This document shows, one piece after another, positions 1 to 8,392 of a stretch of DNA of 42,458 nucleotides. The position numbers were made by a program, and so were the translations under genes. Source of the stretch: Gluconacetobacter azotocaptans (GTDB taxonomy: Bacteria > Pseudomonadota > Alphaproteobacteria > Acetobacterales > Acetobacteraceae). The notes beneath the pieces are model-generated. The model did no database searches, was not told the DNA's origin, and worked only from the letters and a program-made list of their open reading frames with translations. The DNA is taken from NCBI RefSeq assembly GCF_014174355.1, contig NZ_JABEQF010000021.1, forward strand, positions 1 through 42,458. Reading direction: 5' to 3'. Numbering within the stretch: the first letter of the stretch is position 1; each line of letters opens with the position of its first letter.

Positions 1-42
1 ATACTGCGTCTCAAGACGCGGGAAAGTCGGTCGCCGCCAGGT
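1..42 (+). rRNA. rrf: 5S ribosomal RNA, 3' end (partial)
   Basis: The first about 42 bases match the alphaproteobacterial 5S 3' portion: helix IV/V sequence around TACTGCGTCTCAAGACGCGG and the terminal GTCGCCGCCAGG. The 5' part lies outside the window. Its position 23 bases before tRNA-fMet is the usual alphaproteobacterial rRNA operon end (23S, 5S, tRNA-fMet). The exact 3' end is uncertain by a few bases. Confidence 0.85.
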
Positions 43-64
43 CTTCCAGTCCACCTTACACCAC

Positions 65-141
<77 letters not shown>

Positions 142-149
142 TGAATTCC

Positions 150-187
150 AAAAAAGCCCATTCTGTCCTGCAGAACTGGGCTTTTTT
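150..187 (+). terminator. Rho-independent terminator of the rRNA operon
   Basis: The arm AAAAAAGCCCA (150-160) pairs with TGGGCTTTTTT (177-187), and an inner stem TTCTG/CAGAA extends the hairpin. The T-run gives a classical terminator nine bases after the tRNA CCA. The A-run on the left arm could also let it serve the minus-strand genes that converge from the other side. Confidence 0.9.
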
Positions 188-189
188 GT

Positions 190-375
190 TTCGTGCTGCC
201 CAGTTCGTCATACAGCGCGCGATGATCCCGCCGCGCTTGTCGCCCGGCTGGTTCAGGCTCTCGGTCAGACGCTCCACCTTCTCCGGAAGATCGCCGAGAT
301 ATTTGGATGGATGTCCAGAGTGTCCTCCAATTCCGATGAGAACAGGGCTTCCAGCTCAGCTTTGCGCTCTTTCAG
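190..375 (-). pseudogene. C-terminal remnant of a serine recombinase, frameshifted
   Basis: Read on the minus strand, the frame from 375 gives LKERKAELEALFSSELEDTL then DIHPNISAIFRR. A one-base shift then continues as KVERLTESLNQPGDKR. This matches, from memory, the coiled-coil tail of resolvase-type large serine recombinases (KAELEALL...LHPNLAEIYRRKVERLTEALNDP). The catalytic N-terminal domain is absent: the reading frame emerges out of the 3' end of the DUF72 gene, and the usual final residues are replaced by the tRNA terminator region. It is therefore a truncated, frameshifted relic next to the tRNA-fMet. The assignment rests on about 45 residues of similarity by eye. Confidence 0.55.
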
Positions 376-1093
376 CGAAAGCCTCTACAAGCTGAAACGC
401 GTTCTGCGTGGCGGCGCCATAGGTGGTGTTGTCGTAGATCGTCCAAACATCGGCGCCGCGCGTGGTAAGCGAAGCAACGACTTTCGCATGAGCTTCAATG
501 GTCTCTTTTCCATAAATTGACTCGTAGATGCGAGGGGAGCCGTGCAGCCGAAAATAGGCGAGGCCGCTCCAGCCCCCGGGTTGCGCCGCAAGCAATGATT
601 TGGCCGGATCCGCCGCGACCCGTGACACTTGCTGCCTCCCTAACATGTGCTCGACCTCCGGCTGGAACCAACTGGCATGTCTCGGCTCCAGAACGACAGC
701 TCCAGTGATCATGGCCCTCAGCTCATTGATGAATCGTTCGGCGACGTCACCGGGGTAGGCGAAACTCGGGGGAAGCTGAACCAGGACGGGACCACGCTTG
801 TCGCCCAAGCCGCTCGTTTCGTCGGCAAAGCGTTCGATGAGCGCCCGACAATCGATCAAGCGGCGCTCATGCGTGATCGTCTTGGGCAGCTTGACGGAGA
901 AGCGGAATTCGGACGGCACGCTTGCTGCCCAGCGCTCATAGGTCGTGCGCCGATGCGGTCGATAGAAACTGCTGTTAATCTCGACAGCTGAGAAGCGTGC
1001 GCCATAACGTTCAAGGTGCGTGCCGACCGAGGGAAACTGCTCGGCAAGCGCGGACGGGATCGACCAACCAGCGACGCCGACGCGAATGGACAT
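356..1093 (-). CDS. DUF72 (YecE-like) family protein
   Basis: A 245-residue protein of the DUF72 family, which adopts a TIM-barrel fold related to endonuclease IV; the biochemical role is not established. Family signs visible here are the opening RVGVAGWSIP, EINSSFYRPH near residue 40, FRFSVKLPKTITHERRL, and near the C-terminus the YFRLHGSP motif and VWTIYDNTTYGAATQNA. The length is normal for the family. The start is the ATG preceded by AGGAG nine bases upstream. It lies 88 bases downstream of lhr in the same direction, so cotranscription is likely. Its last codons overlap the recombinase remnant, suggesting that the remnant was joined to it by a deletion. Confidence 0.85.
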   Translation of the reverse strand: MSIRVGVAGWSIPSALAEQFPSVGTHLERYGARFSAVEINSSFYRPHRRTTYERWAASVPSEFRFSVKLPKTITHERRLIDCRALIERFADETSGLGDKRGPVLVQLPPSFAYPGDVAERFINELRAMITGAVVLEPRHASWFQPEVEHMLGRQQVSRVAADPAKSLLAAQPGGWSGLAYFRLHGSPRIYESIYGKETIEAHAKVVASLTTRGADVWTIYDNTTYGAATQNAFQLVEAFAERAQS

Positions 1094-1181
1094 GAGCGGC
1101 TTCTCCTATGACCGGACGACGACGGATCGCAGCTCCCAGCTTGTGCAGCGATTCCTGCCAGCCGATCTCGAGGCTGCCGCG

Positions 1182-4100
1182 TTATTGATGCCAGCTCAGG
1201 CCCTTCGGCACCATTGAGAAACCGCAGGCGCGCAGGGCGGCGTCTAGCTTCGTCATCCTCACAGGACGGTCGTCAACCATTTCAAGCGTGAACATGAGAT
1301 GCTTCTCGCGCCTAAGCGCGGCGGCGAGCGCTGCAAGGCCGGTGCTGAGCATGGGGGCGAGGGCGGGATCATCCGCATCGATATAAGTCAGCAGGTTACG
1401 GCCGCCCTGTGTAAGATAGAGTACGAGGCGTTCATCGGCGATCACGACGAACGCGCCGCCACGACGGGTCGGGCGGATCGCGGATCGGTGCGGCGGCCAT
1501 GGCAGAATCATGCCGAAGGGGTTGGCCGGATCGCCAGCCGAAAGCGCGACCGGAACGGGATCGGCGGAGCGCGTGTCCGCGAGTTCGCGTAGCCGGTCGA
1601 CGGTCGCGCGTTCCGCGAACTGGGAGGCCCCCAGCCCTTCGACGAAGCGGCCGCGCACGATCTGCCCCGCATCCTCCATGCTCCGGAAAAGCGGCTGGAG
1701 CGCGGGGAAGCCGCCCGGCACGTCTTCCGCGATAGCCGCGCCGCGCGTTACGATGCCGTGCCGGTCGAGAAGCCCCTCGACCAGCGCCAGCGTGCGGGCG
1801 GTGTCGCTGGCCGGTTCGCGGGGCAGCAGCGACCAGCGGCCCGCCAGAGGCGGATCGCCCCGTGCGCCGGATGGCGAAGCGCCGGTTGTCCTTGGTTGCG
1901 CGAACGAGGGGAATCCGCGAAGCCCCCTGCGGCGCCGCGACAGGTGAATCGGGCGGTGCGGCGCGCGTGCGCCTGCGCGAGCCCGTAGCGGCGACCAGCT
2001 GTCGCTGGTGATATATCCGGCCCAGGCGAGGTCCCAGAGCGCCGCATCGAGGTCGGACGTCGGGAGCAGCGGACCACCGTCCCCGGACCCGGCCGGTCCC
2101 TCCGGCAGTCGGGCGGGCGCTAATATCGCAAGCTGGCGCGCGAAATAGGCTCCGCCATCGGCGAGAACATCGAGGATCGCTCGCTGAAGCGGCGAAAGGG
2201 CCGCTGCGTCATCAGCGTCTGCTGTGGGCGGCAGGGTTTCGGCGGCGAATTCCCGCGGATGCAGGGAGATCAGGCCGTCTTCCCCGCCGAGTTTGCCATG
2301 GCCGCACCACAGGACCGCCCCGATGGAGATCAGTTCGTCCAGCATGGCCGGGGTGTAGTTGTGCACACGGGCACGCAGGATCTGGTTCTCCCACACCGAG
2401 GCCGGCAAAGGCACGCCGGCGAGTTGTTCGATAACGCGGGCGACGCCGTCGATGCCTGTGAGGGCTCCCCCCTCCGTATGCTTGGGATGCAGCGCGGCCT
2501 GCCCGACGGATGGGGCAACAAGGCCGTGGCGTTCCAGCAGCAGGCGTACATAGGCTTCCCTGCCGGCCGGCCGGGTCGCCTCGCGCGCGGCCTTTAGCGA
2601 GCGCAGCCGCAGGCGCCGGAACACGTCATCGGCTACCCATTCGTGGCCCGCCAGAGGGTTGCGCATGGGGGGATTGCGCATCAAGGGATCGGCGCCCGCG
2701 GACTCCTCCTGCGCTTCCAGCCGGCGCTCGACGCCGAAATTCCCCTTGAGCAGCTTGCCCTGCGCGCGCAGCCGTTCCAGTGCCGCGTCGGCGACCGTGA
2801 CGCCGAGCCCGAAACGGACTGCGACCTCGTTCGTCGTGAAAGGTCCATGGGTGTGCGCATATCGCGCGACCAGATCGCCGAGCGGGTCGGCGGCCGGCTG
2901 CAGGAAGACGTCGGGCAGACCGGCCGGCAGCGTCACGCCGAGCGCGTCGCGCAGCCGGGCGGCGTCCTCGACGGCGGTCCAGCACGCTCGGCCTGCGATC
3001 GCCACCCGGATGAGGCGGCGCTCGGTCGCGAGTGTGGCGAGACAAGCTTCGGCGTTGCCATCCGCGAGGCGCCCCACGACCTCCTCTGCCGACAAGGGGC
3101 CGAGTTCGCGCACGAGATCGGCCACGCCCTCCTTCCCCTTCGCCCGATAAGCCGGTGCCAGACGCTGCAACTCACTCTCGACCTGGTCAACGACCACGGG
3201 ATCGAGAAGTGTCCCAAGATCGACTTCGCCGAGAAGTTCGGCGAGCAGCCCACTGTCCAGAGACAGCACCGAGGCGCGTCGCTCGGCGATCGGCGCGTCC
3301 GTCGCATACATGAATTCGGCAACGTATCCGAACAGGAGGTCCGCCGCGAAGGGCGACGGAATTTCGGTTGTCACCTCCACGATCCGAATCGCGCCGTCCG
3401 CGAGCCGGTGCGCCAGACTGTCGAGTGCTGCGAGGTCATACACGTCCCGCAGGCATTCGCGGGCGGTCTCGATCAGGATCGGAAAATCCGGATGGTCCCG
3501 CACGATCTCCAGCAACTGGCCGGCGCGCAGCCGCTGCTGCCACAGCGGGGAGCGGTGGCCGGGCGCGCGGCGCGGCAGAAGCAGCGCGCGGGCGGCGCAT
3601 TCCCGAAAGCGGGCAGCGAACAGTGCCGAGCCGCCTACGGCCTCTGTCACAATGCCCCTGAGTTTGTCCGGATCGAAAAGGAACAGTTCCGCCCCCGGCA
3701 TCTGTCCGGCGGTGTCGGGCAGGCGGGCGACGATGCCGTCGTCACTGGCCACTACCGAAGGGTCGATCCCGAACCGGCGCCGGACGCGCGCCGCGATCGC
3801 CAGCGCCCAGGGATCGTGCACGCGGCGCCCATAGGGCGAGTGCAGGATGACCCGCCAGTCGCCGGCCTCGTCGCGGCAGCGTTCGACCACCAGCGTCCGA
3901 TCCGTCGGCAGCACGCCGGTCGCCGCACGCTGCGAGTCGACGAGCGCACGCATGTTGGCGACCGCGTTCGTGTCCAGCCCGGCCGCCCGCAGCCTCGTCT
4001 CCGGCGGGGGAACGGTATCGTCGTCTCCGGTTTCGTCGCGCATTCCGGCGTCGAGCGCGGCCAGGAAGGCGCCGATTGCTTCCCCCAGTTCGGCGGGCCG

Positions 4101-6014
4101 CCGCACGCCATCGCCGTGCCAGAAAGGCAGCCGGGCCGAGCGGCCCGGCGCCGGCGTCACGATGACCTGGTCGTTGGTGATCTGTTCGATGCGCCAGGAC
4201 GTCGTGCCTAGCGTGATGATGTCGTTCACTCGGGATTCGTAGACCATCTCTTCATCGAGTTCGCCCACGCGGCGCGACCCGGCCCGTTCCTCGCCTTCGG
4301 GGAGGACGACGGCAAACATTCCCCGGTCGGGAATGGTGCCGCCGCTGGTGACGGCAAGCTGCAAGGCGCCGGGACGCGGCGTCAGGACCCCGGTCTCGCG
4401 GTTCCAGACCAGGCGGGGGCGGAAGGCCGCGAAATCGTTGGAGGGATAGCGCCCGGCGAGCATGTCGAGCGTCGCATCGAACGCGCCGCGCGGCAGGGTC
4501 CGGAAAGGCGCGGCGCGGCGCACCGCCGCATACCAGTCCTCGACGGCCACGGGTGAGACGGCGACCGCCGCCACCGTCTGCTGGGCCAGCACGTCGAGCG
4601 GGTTGCGAGGCGGGTCGATCGCCTCGATACGGCCGGCGCGCATGGATTCGACGGTTACGGTGGCATCGACCAGATCGCGCCGCGTGCGCGGATAGACCAG
4701 CCCGGACGAGGCGCCGCCGACCTGATGGCCGGCGCGCCCCACCCGTTGCAGGCCACTCGCCACCGATGGGGGCGCTGCAACCTGGATCACCAGATCGACC
4801 AGCCCCATATCGATGCCGAGTTCCAGGCTCGACGTCGCGACGACGCAGCGTAGATCGCCGGATTTGAGGGCGTCTTCGATCTCGCGGCGCTGCTCTTTCG
4901 AGACCGAGCCATGATGCGAGCGCGCGAGCAGCGGCGGCACGCCCGTCGATCGCTTTTCGGTGCTGCCGGAGACCGATGCGTAATGGACGGGCGGCTCGGC
5001 ATTCGGCGTGAGCGGCGCGTCTTGCGCAAATCGCTCGGCATGGAGTTCGTTGAGCCTTGCCGTGAGCTTCTCGGCAAGGCCGCGCGAATTGGCGAAGACG
5101 ATCGTCGCGCGCTGGCCCAGGATCTTGTCGAAGATGCTGGCTTCGACATGAGGCCAGATCGAGCCGCCTCGTGCGCTCCGTTCCTCATCGCCGGGCTGGC
5201 CGCCCGATGCCGCAAGGTCGCTCATGTCCTTGACCGGCACCACGATCTTCAGATCGAGCCGGCGGCTGGAGGGCGGATTCACGACCGTGACCGGCTGCGC
5301 CCCACCCAGGAATTGCGCCACCCGATCGACCGGACGCACGGTCGCCGACAACCCGATCCGCTGGGCCGGTGTGGCCAGCAGCGCGTCCAGACGCTCCAGG
5401 CTCAGCGCCAGATGCGCGCCGCGCTTGGTGTCGGCCACCGCGTGAACCTCGTCGACGATCACGGCCTGTATGCCACGCAGCGTCTCGCGCGCCTTCGAGG
5501 TCAGCATCAGATAGAGTGATTCGGGCGTAGTGATGAGAATGTCGGGAGGGCGGCGCAGCAACCCCGCCCGTTCGGCCGCAGGGGTATCGCCGGTGCGCAT
5601 GCCGACAGTGATCTCGACTGGGGCGTCACCGCGCCGCTTCCGCTCCACTCCAACGCCATGGAGCGGGAGTCGCAGATTGCGCTGCACGTCGGCGCCGAGC
5701 GCTTTGACCGGCGAGATGTAGAGAATGCGTGTCGCCGCCCTTGCTTCGGGATTCGTTGACCCGGGTGCCGCCTCTGCGGCGGCCTCCGCCTCGCGCTCAC
5801 GGAGAAGCCGGTCGATCGCATGCAGGAATGCGGCCAGGGTCTTGCCCGAGCCGGTCGGCGCGATCACCAGTGCGTTCTCCCCGGCGCCGATGACCGCCCA
5901 GGCTGCCGCCTGCACCGCGGTCGGACACGCGAACGCCGCGTCGAACCATGCGCGGGTCGCGGGGGCGAACCTTGCAAGCGGGTCGGCGTTCGGGGTTTTC
6001 CTTGGGGGCGTCAT
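1182..6014 (-). CDS. lhr: Lhr-type ATP-dependent DNA helicase
   Basis: A 1610-residue superfamily 2 helicase of the full-length Lhr type (E. coli Lhr is about 1540 residues), a 3'-5' translocase on single-stranded DNA linked to repair. The motifs appear in order: Walker A APTGSGKT near residues 52-59, DEVH (VDEVHAV) near 190, the SAT motif LSATVRP, the helicase C motif VGRAGHQVGG, then a long Lhr C-terminal region ending in MVPKGLSWHQ. The frame is uninterrupted; the low-complexity Arg-rich linker near residues 1310-1380 is compatible with Lhr C-terminal linkers. No strong ribosome binding site precedes the chosen ATG. With DUF72 downstream it forms the only intact gene pair between the two tRNA-fMet end copies. 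Confidence 0.93.
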   Translation of the reverse strand: MTPPRKTPNADPLARFAPATRAWFDAAFACPTAVQAAAWAVIGAGENALVIAPTGSGKTLAAFLHAIDRLLREREAEAAAEAAPGSTNPEARAATRILYISPVKALGADVQRNLRLPLHGVGVERKRRGDAPVEITVGMRTGDTPAAERAGLLRRPPDILITTPESLYLMLTSKARETLRGIQAVIVDEVHAVADTKRGAHLALSLERLDALLATPAQRIGLSATVRPVDRVAQFLGGAQPVTVVNPPSSRRLDLKIVVPVKDMSDLAASGGQPGDEERSARGGSIWPHVEASIFDKILGQRATIVFANSRGLAEKLTARLNELHAERFAQDAPLTPNAEPPVHYASVSGSTEKRSTGVPPLLARSHHGSVSKEQRREIEDALKSGDLRCVVATSSLELGIDMGLVDLVIQVAAPPSVASGLQRVGRAGHQVGGASSGLVYPRTRRDLVDATVTVESMRAGRIEAIDPPRNPLDVLAQQTVAAVAVSPVAVEDWYAAVRRAAPFRTLPRGAFDATLDMLAGRYPSNDFAAFRPRLVWNRETGVLTPRPGALQLAVTSGGTIPDRGMFAVVLPEGEERAGSRRVGELDEEMVYESRVNDIITLGTTSWRIEQITNDQVIVTPAPGRSARLPFWHGDGVRRPAELGEAIGAFLAALDAGMRDETGDDDTVPPPETRLRAAGLDTNAVANMRALVDSQRAATGVLPTDRTLVVERCRDEAGDWRVILHSPYGRRVHDPWALAIAARVRRRFGIDPSVVASDDGIVARLPDTAGQMPGAELFLFDPDKLRGIVTEAVGGSALFAARFRECAARALLLPRRAPGHRSPLWQQRLRAGQLLEIVRDHPDFPILIETARECLRDVYDLAALDSLAHRLADGAIRIVEVTTEIPSPFAADLLFGYVAEFMYATDAPIAERRASVLSLDSGLLAELLGEVDLGTLLDPVVVDQVESELQRLAPAYRAKGKEGVADLVRELGPLSAEEVVGRLADGNAEACLATLATERRLIRVAIAGRACWTAVEDAARLRDALGVTLPAGLPDVFLQPAADPLGDLVARYAHTHGPFTTNEVAVRFGLGVTVADAALERLRAQGKLLKGNFGVERRLEAQEESAGADPLMRNPPMRNPLAGHEWVADDVFRRLRLRSLKAAREATRPAGREAYVRLLLERHGLVAPSVGQAALHPKHTEGGALTGIDGVARVIEQLAGVPLPASVWENQILRARVHNYTPAMLDELISIGAVLWCGHGKLGGEDGLISLHPREFAAETLPPTADADDAAALSPLQRAILDVLADGGAYFARQLAILAPARLPEGPAGSGDGGPLLPTSDLDAALWDLAWAGYITSDSWSPLRARAGARAPHRPIHLSRRRRGLRGFPSFAQPRTTGASPSGARGDPPLAGRWSLLPREPASDTARTLALVEGLLDRHGIVTRGAAIAEDVPGGFPALQPLFRSMEDAGQIVRGRFVEGLGASQFAERATVDRLRELADTRSADPVPVALSAGDPANPFGMILPWPPHRSAIRPTRRGGAFVVIADERLVLYLTQGGRNLLTYIDADDPALAPMLSTGLAALAAALRREKHLMFTLEMVDDRPVRMTKLDAALRACGFSMVPKGLSWHQ

Positions 6015-6299
6015 TCCGCAGGTCGGTTCTTTCTGCTTTTCAGCGGCAGCCTTGGCCGTTCACTCCAGAGGAGCAGTTTGTCACAAACGCGTCCACGCGA
6101 CTTCAAAAGACTTGGCGTCGAACGGGTCGATCCGTGGAGCGATTGAGCGGCCGGCCGCGCGGATCGTCCATGGTTGCCTGCGACGAGCCCGGATGGCTGA
6201 CGACGCCGGGAACGTGTTCCGGCCGTCTCGACGGCAACTATATGATTTAAAAATGTTATATCGCCGCGCATAACGGATGTGGAAAGCGGTGCTTGCGTG

Positions 6300-6314
6300 T
6301 CCCCGCAACCATGA
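6300..6314 (+). repeat. Direct repeat of the tRNA-fMet 3' end (candidate attachment site)
   Basis: The 15 bases TCCCCGCAACCATGA are identical to 130-144, that is the 3' acceptor strand and CCA of tRNA-fMet plus three following bases. The rest of the tRNA is absent here. A displaced copy of a tRNA 3' end at the far edge of an inserted segment is the standard trace of integration at a tRNA gene. It is short, so chance cannot be fully excluded, but a terminator-like hairpin follows both copies. Confidence 0.6.
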
Positions 6315-6322
6315 TTATCCAG

Positions 6323-6358
6323 AACCCACTCCGTATCGGAGTAGGGGTTTGGCTTTTT
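6323..6358 (+). terminator. Terminator-like hairpin after the tRNA 3'-end copy
   Basis: The stem AACCC/GGGTT continues into ACTCCG/CGGAGT around the loop TAT, with a small bulge on the 3' side, and is followed by GGCTTTTT. It lies 12 bases after the duplicated CCA, as the terminator at 150-187 does after the intact tRNA. It could be the original tRNA/rRNA operon terminator displaced by the inserted segment. Confidence 0.6.
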
Positions 6359-6435
6359 GGAATTCGTGCATTCCGGTCTTCGACCTGCGGGCGATCTGCT
6401 CTAATCTAAAATGGAAATTTTACATGGGCTTAGAG

Positions 6436-6484
6436 CCTGTTTGAAATGCACGCCGGCGGTGATCCGACGCGCATTTCAAACAGG
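6436..6484. repeat. 14-bp perfect inverted repeat
   Basis: The arms CCTGTTTGAAATGC (6436-6449) and GCATTTCAAACAGG (6471-6484) are exact reverse complements separated by 21 bases; the inner bases pair partly as well. There is no T-run after it. The bordering bases TTAG and CTAG and the outer end (A)GCCTGTTTGAAAT are reminiscent of IS5-group insertion sequence ends, so it may be a solo or miniature element relic; a structured leader of the next gene is the alternative. Confidence 0.6.
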
Positions 6485-6507
6485 TTCCTAGGGCTCCGGA
6501 GGGCCTC

Positions 6508-8370
6508 GTGACCACGCAGATCTATATCGCCATGCACAAGGATACGGCCAACCTGCCTGGCCGCGCTTTCGTTCCCATCCAGGTCGGCCGAGCCGACAGC
6601 CATCGGACGATCTGCGAGATCGGCGACGATACCGGGGATAATATTTCCGCGAAGAATGCCAGCTTCTGCGAGCTGACGGCCTTGTACTGGATATGGCGAA
6701 ATACGTCGGGGCAGGGGCATGTCGGATTATTCCATTACCGGCGTCATCTGAATTTCTCCGGTAGGACATACCGGGAAAATGAATGGGGCGTCGTGGATTA
6801 TCCTTGCCTGGATGAGTCCTACATTAACGCCAACGCCCTGACGGACGAACATGTCGATGCCCTGGGGGCGACCTATGACATGATCCTGCCCAGGCGCTGG
6901 GATGTCCGGCAGGCCGGATCGCGCACCATGTGGGATCACTACCAGAAGGGAAGCGCGCATCGCGCGGCCGATTACGACGCGGCCATCGGGATCCTGACCA
7001 GGAAATATCCGGATTATGCGCGGTTCGTCGCCCCCGTGAATGCGGACCGCAGCGGGTATTTCACCAATATCTTCGTCATGCGGCGTGATATATTTGACGA
7101 ATATTGTTCATGGATTTTTGATATATTGTTCGATCTTGAAAAGGAGATCGACCTGGCCAGCTATTCTCTGCAGGAAACGCGGGTTTTCGGCTATATATCC
7201 GAATGGCTGTTCAACATATTCGTCATGAAGTACCGGTCGGATCATCCGGATACCAAAGTCAAGGAATTGGAACGGACGCTGATCCTCGACCCTGCGCCGC
7301 GCGCACGGATCGCCCCTGTCTTTTCCACCAATACGGTTCCGGTTGTCCTGGCCTTCAACAATAATTTCGTCCCCTATGCCGGGGCGTGCATACAATCCAT
7401 CCTGAACTGCGCGAAGGATCACTTCAATTACGATCTGATCGTCATAAACGACGATATTTCCGACTACAACAAATCTCTGATCCAGGGTCTGGCAGGGGGC
7501 AGCTCGAACGTTTCGATCAGGTTCGTCAATCCCCGGGGGTATTTCGCGGATTTCGACCTGAAGACCCACATGCACTTTTCGAAAGAAACGTACTACCGTC
7601 TTTCGATCCCCGAAATTTTCGAAAATTACGGGAAAATCTTATATATCGACGCGGACATGATTGTCCGGCGAGATCTGGCCGACCTGCTGGCGGTCGATCT
7701 GTGCGGGAAGGCGGTCGGCGCCGTCCGCGATTGCGTCATGACCGGGTTTCGGAAATTCGGCACGCTCGCCCTGGCTGCCTGCGGGGGGCAGGAGGCTGAG
7801 GCCTATGTTGCGCGTTATCTGGGGCTGGCTGACCCCGACGGGTATTTCCAGGCCGGGATTCTCATCTTCGATCTGCAGCGGATGCCTGTGGATATCAAGG
7901 GCCGAATCCGCGCGGCATTCCAGCGCCGGCCGACATATTGGTTCCTGGACCAGGATATTCTCAATGTCGCATTCCAGGGGCACGTTCATTATCTGGACAT
8001 GCGGTGGAACGTCTTCCACGGAAACGGGAATGTCGAGAGTTTTTTCAAAAACCTTCCGCTGTCGACATGGAAGGAATATGAAAACGCGCGCAAGGACCCC
8101 TATGTGGTGCATTTCGCGGGTGAGCAGAAACCATGGCTATGGCCATCTACCGATTTTGCCGAATGCTTCTGGACGGTCCTGCGCCAGACGCCGTGGTATG
8201 AAACCACCCTGCTGGCCTGCATGGAGCGGTATCGCCAGCGCAGGAGGAGGAGGGCAGTCAAGGTGTCCTCCAAAATCGTCCTGAAAAAAATCGCCGACCG
8301 GACCGCGCCGGTCGGAACCAGAAGACGCGGGCTGCTGCGGCGCCTTTATCGTACCGCCACATCCCGATAG
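6508..8370 (+). CDS. DUF4422-GT8 two-domain glycosyltransferase
   Basis: A 620-residue protein with two fused domains. Residues about 4-230 are a DUF4422 domain (IYIAMHKD start, ELTALYWIWRN, VGLFHYRRHL, later YFTNIFVMRRDIFDEYCSWI), a family found with capsule and O-antigen glycosyltransferases. Residues about 275-545 are a GT8 domain (PVVLAFNNNFVPYAGACIQS, the DxD motif in LYIDADMIV near 381, YFQAGILIFDL, WFLDQDILN). GT8 enzymes use nucleotide sugars with a divalent metal and retain the anomeric configuration. The C-terminus is Arg/Lys rich, without membrane segments, so a cytoplasmic role in a surface polysaccharide is inferred. The start is GTG with GGAGGG four bases upstream; ATG at 6529 is an alternative. 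Base composition is more AT-rich than neighbours, suggesting transfer. Confidence 0.88.
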   Translation: MTTQIYIAMHKDTANLPGRAFVPIQVGRADSHRTICEIGDDTGDNISAKNASFCELTALYWIWRNTSGQGHVGLFHYRRHLNFSGRTYRENEWGVVDYPCLDESYINANALTDEHVDALGATYDMILPRRWDVRQAGSRTMWDHYQKGSAHRAADYDAAIGILTRKYPDYARFVAPVNADRSGYFTNIFVMRRDIFDEYCSWIFDILFDLEKEIDLASYSLQETRVFGYISEWLFNIFVMKYRSDHPDTKVKELERTLILDPAPRARIAPVFSTNTVPVVLAFNNNFVPYAGACIQSILNCAKDHFNYDLIVINDDISDYNKSLIQGLAGGSSNVSIRFVNPRGYFADFDLKTHMHFSKETYYRLSIPEIFENYGKILYIDADMIVRRDLADLLAVDLCGKAVGAVRDCVMTGFRKFGTLALAACGGQEAEAYVARYLGLADPDGYFQAGILIFDLQRMPVDIKGRIRAAFQRRPTYWFLDQDILNVAFQGHVHYLDMRWNVFHGNGNVESFFKNLPLSTWKEYENARKDPYVVHFAGEQKPWLWPSTDFAECFWTVLRQTPWYETTLLACMERYRQRRRRRAVKVSSKIVLKKIADRTAPVGTRRRGLLRRLYRTATSR

Positions 8371-8392
8371 AAACGCCGGGCGTGCAACGCCC

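Larger units (their letters stand above)
6015..6507. other. Intergenic region between lhr and the glycosyltransferase
   Basis: About 490 bases without a convincing gene. It contains an AT-rich stretch at 6238-6262 that could hold the lhr promoter, the second copy of the tRNA-fMet 3' end (6300-6314), a terminator-like hairpin (6323-6358) and a 14-bp inverted repeat (6436-6484). Open frames here are short and show no recognisable protein. Confidence 0.7.

Noticed and set aside
2643-4211. Long plus-strand ORF of 522 codons inside lhr
   Set aside because: It is antisense to a helicase with intact motifs; the translation is Arg/Gly-rich with no recognisable domain, typical of high-GC antisense frames.
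8371-8392. Small hairpin GGGCGT-GCA-ACGCCC between converging genes
   Set aside because: The stem is only six pairs with no T-run; too weak to call a terminator with confidence.
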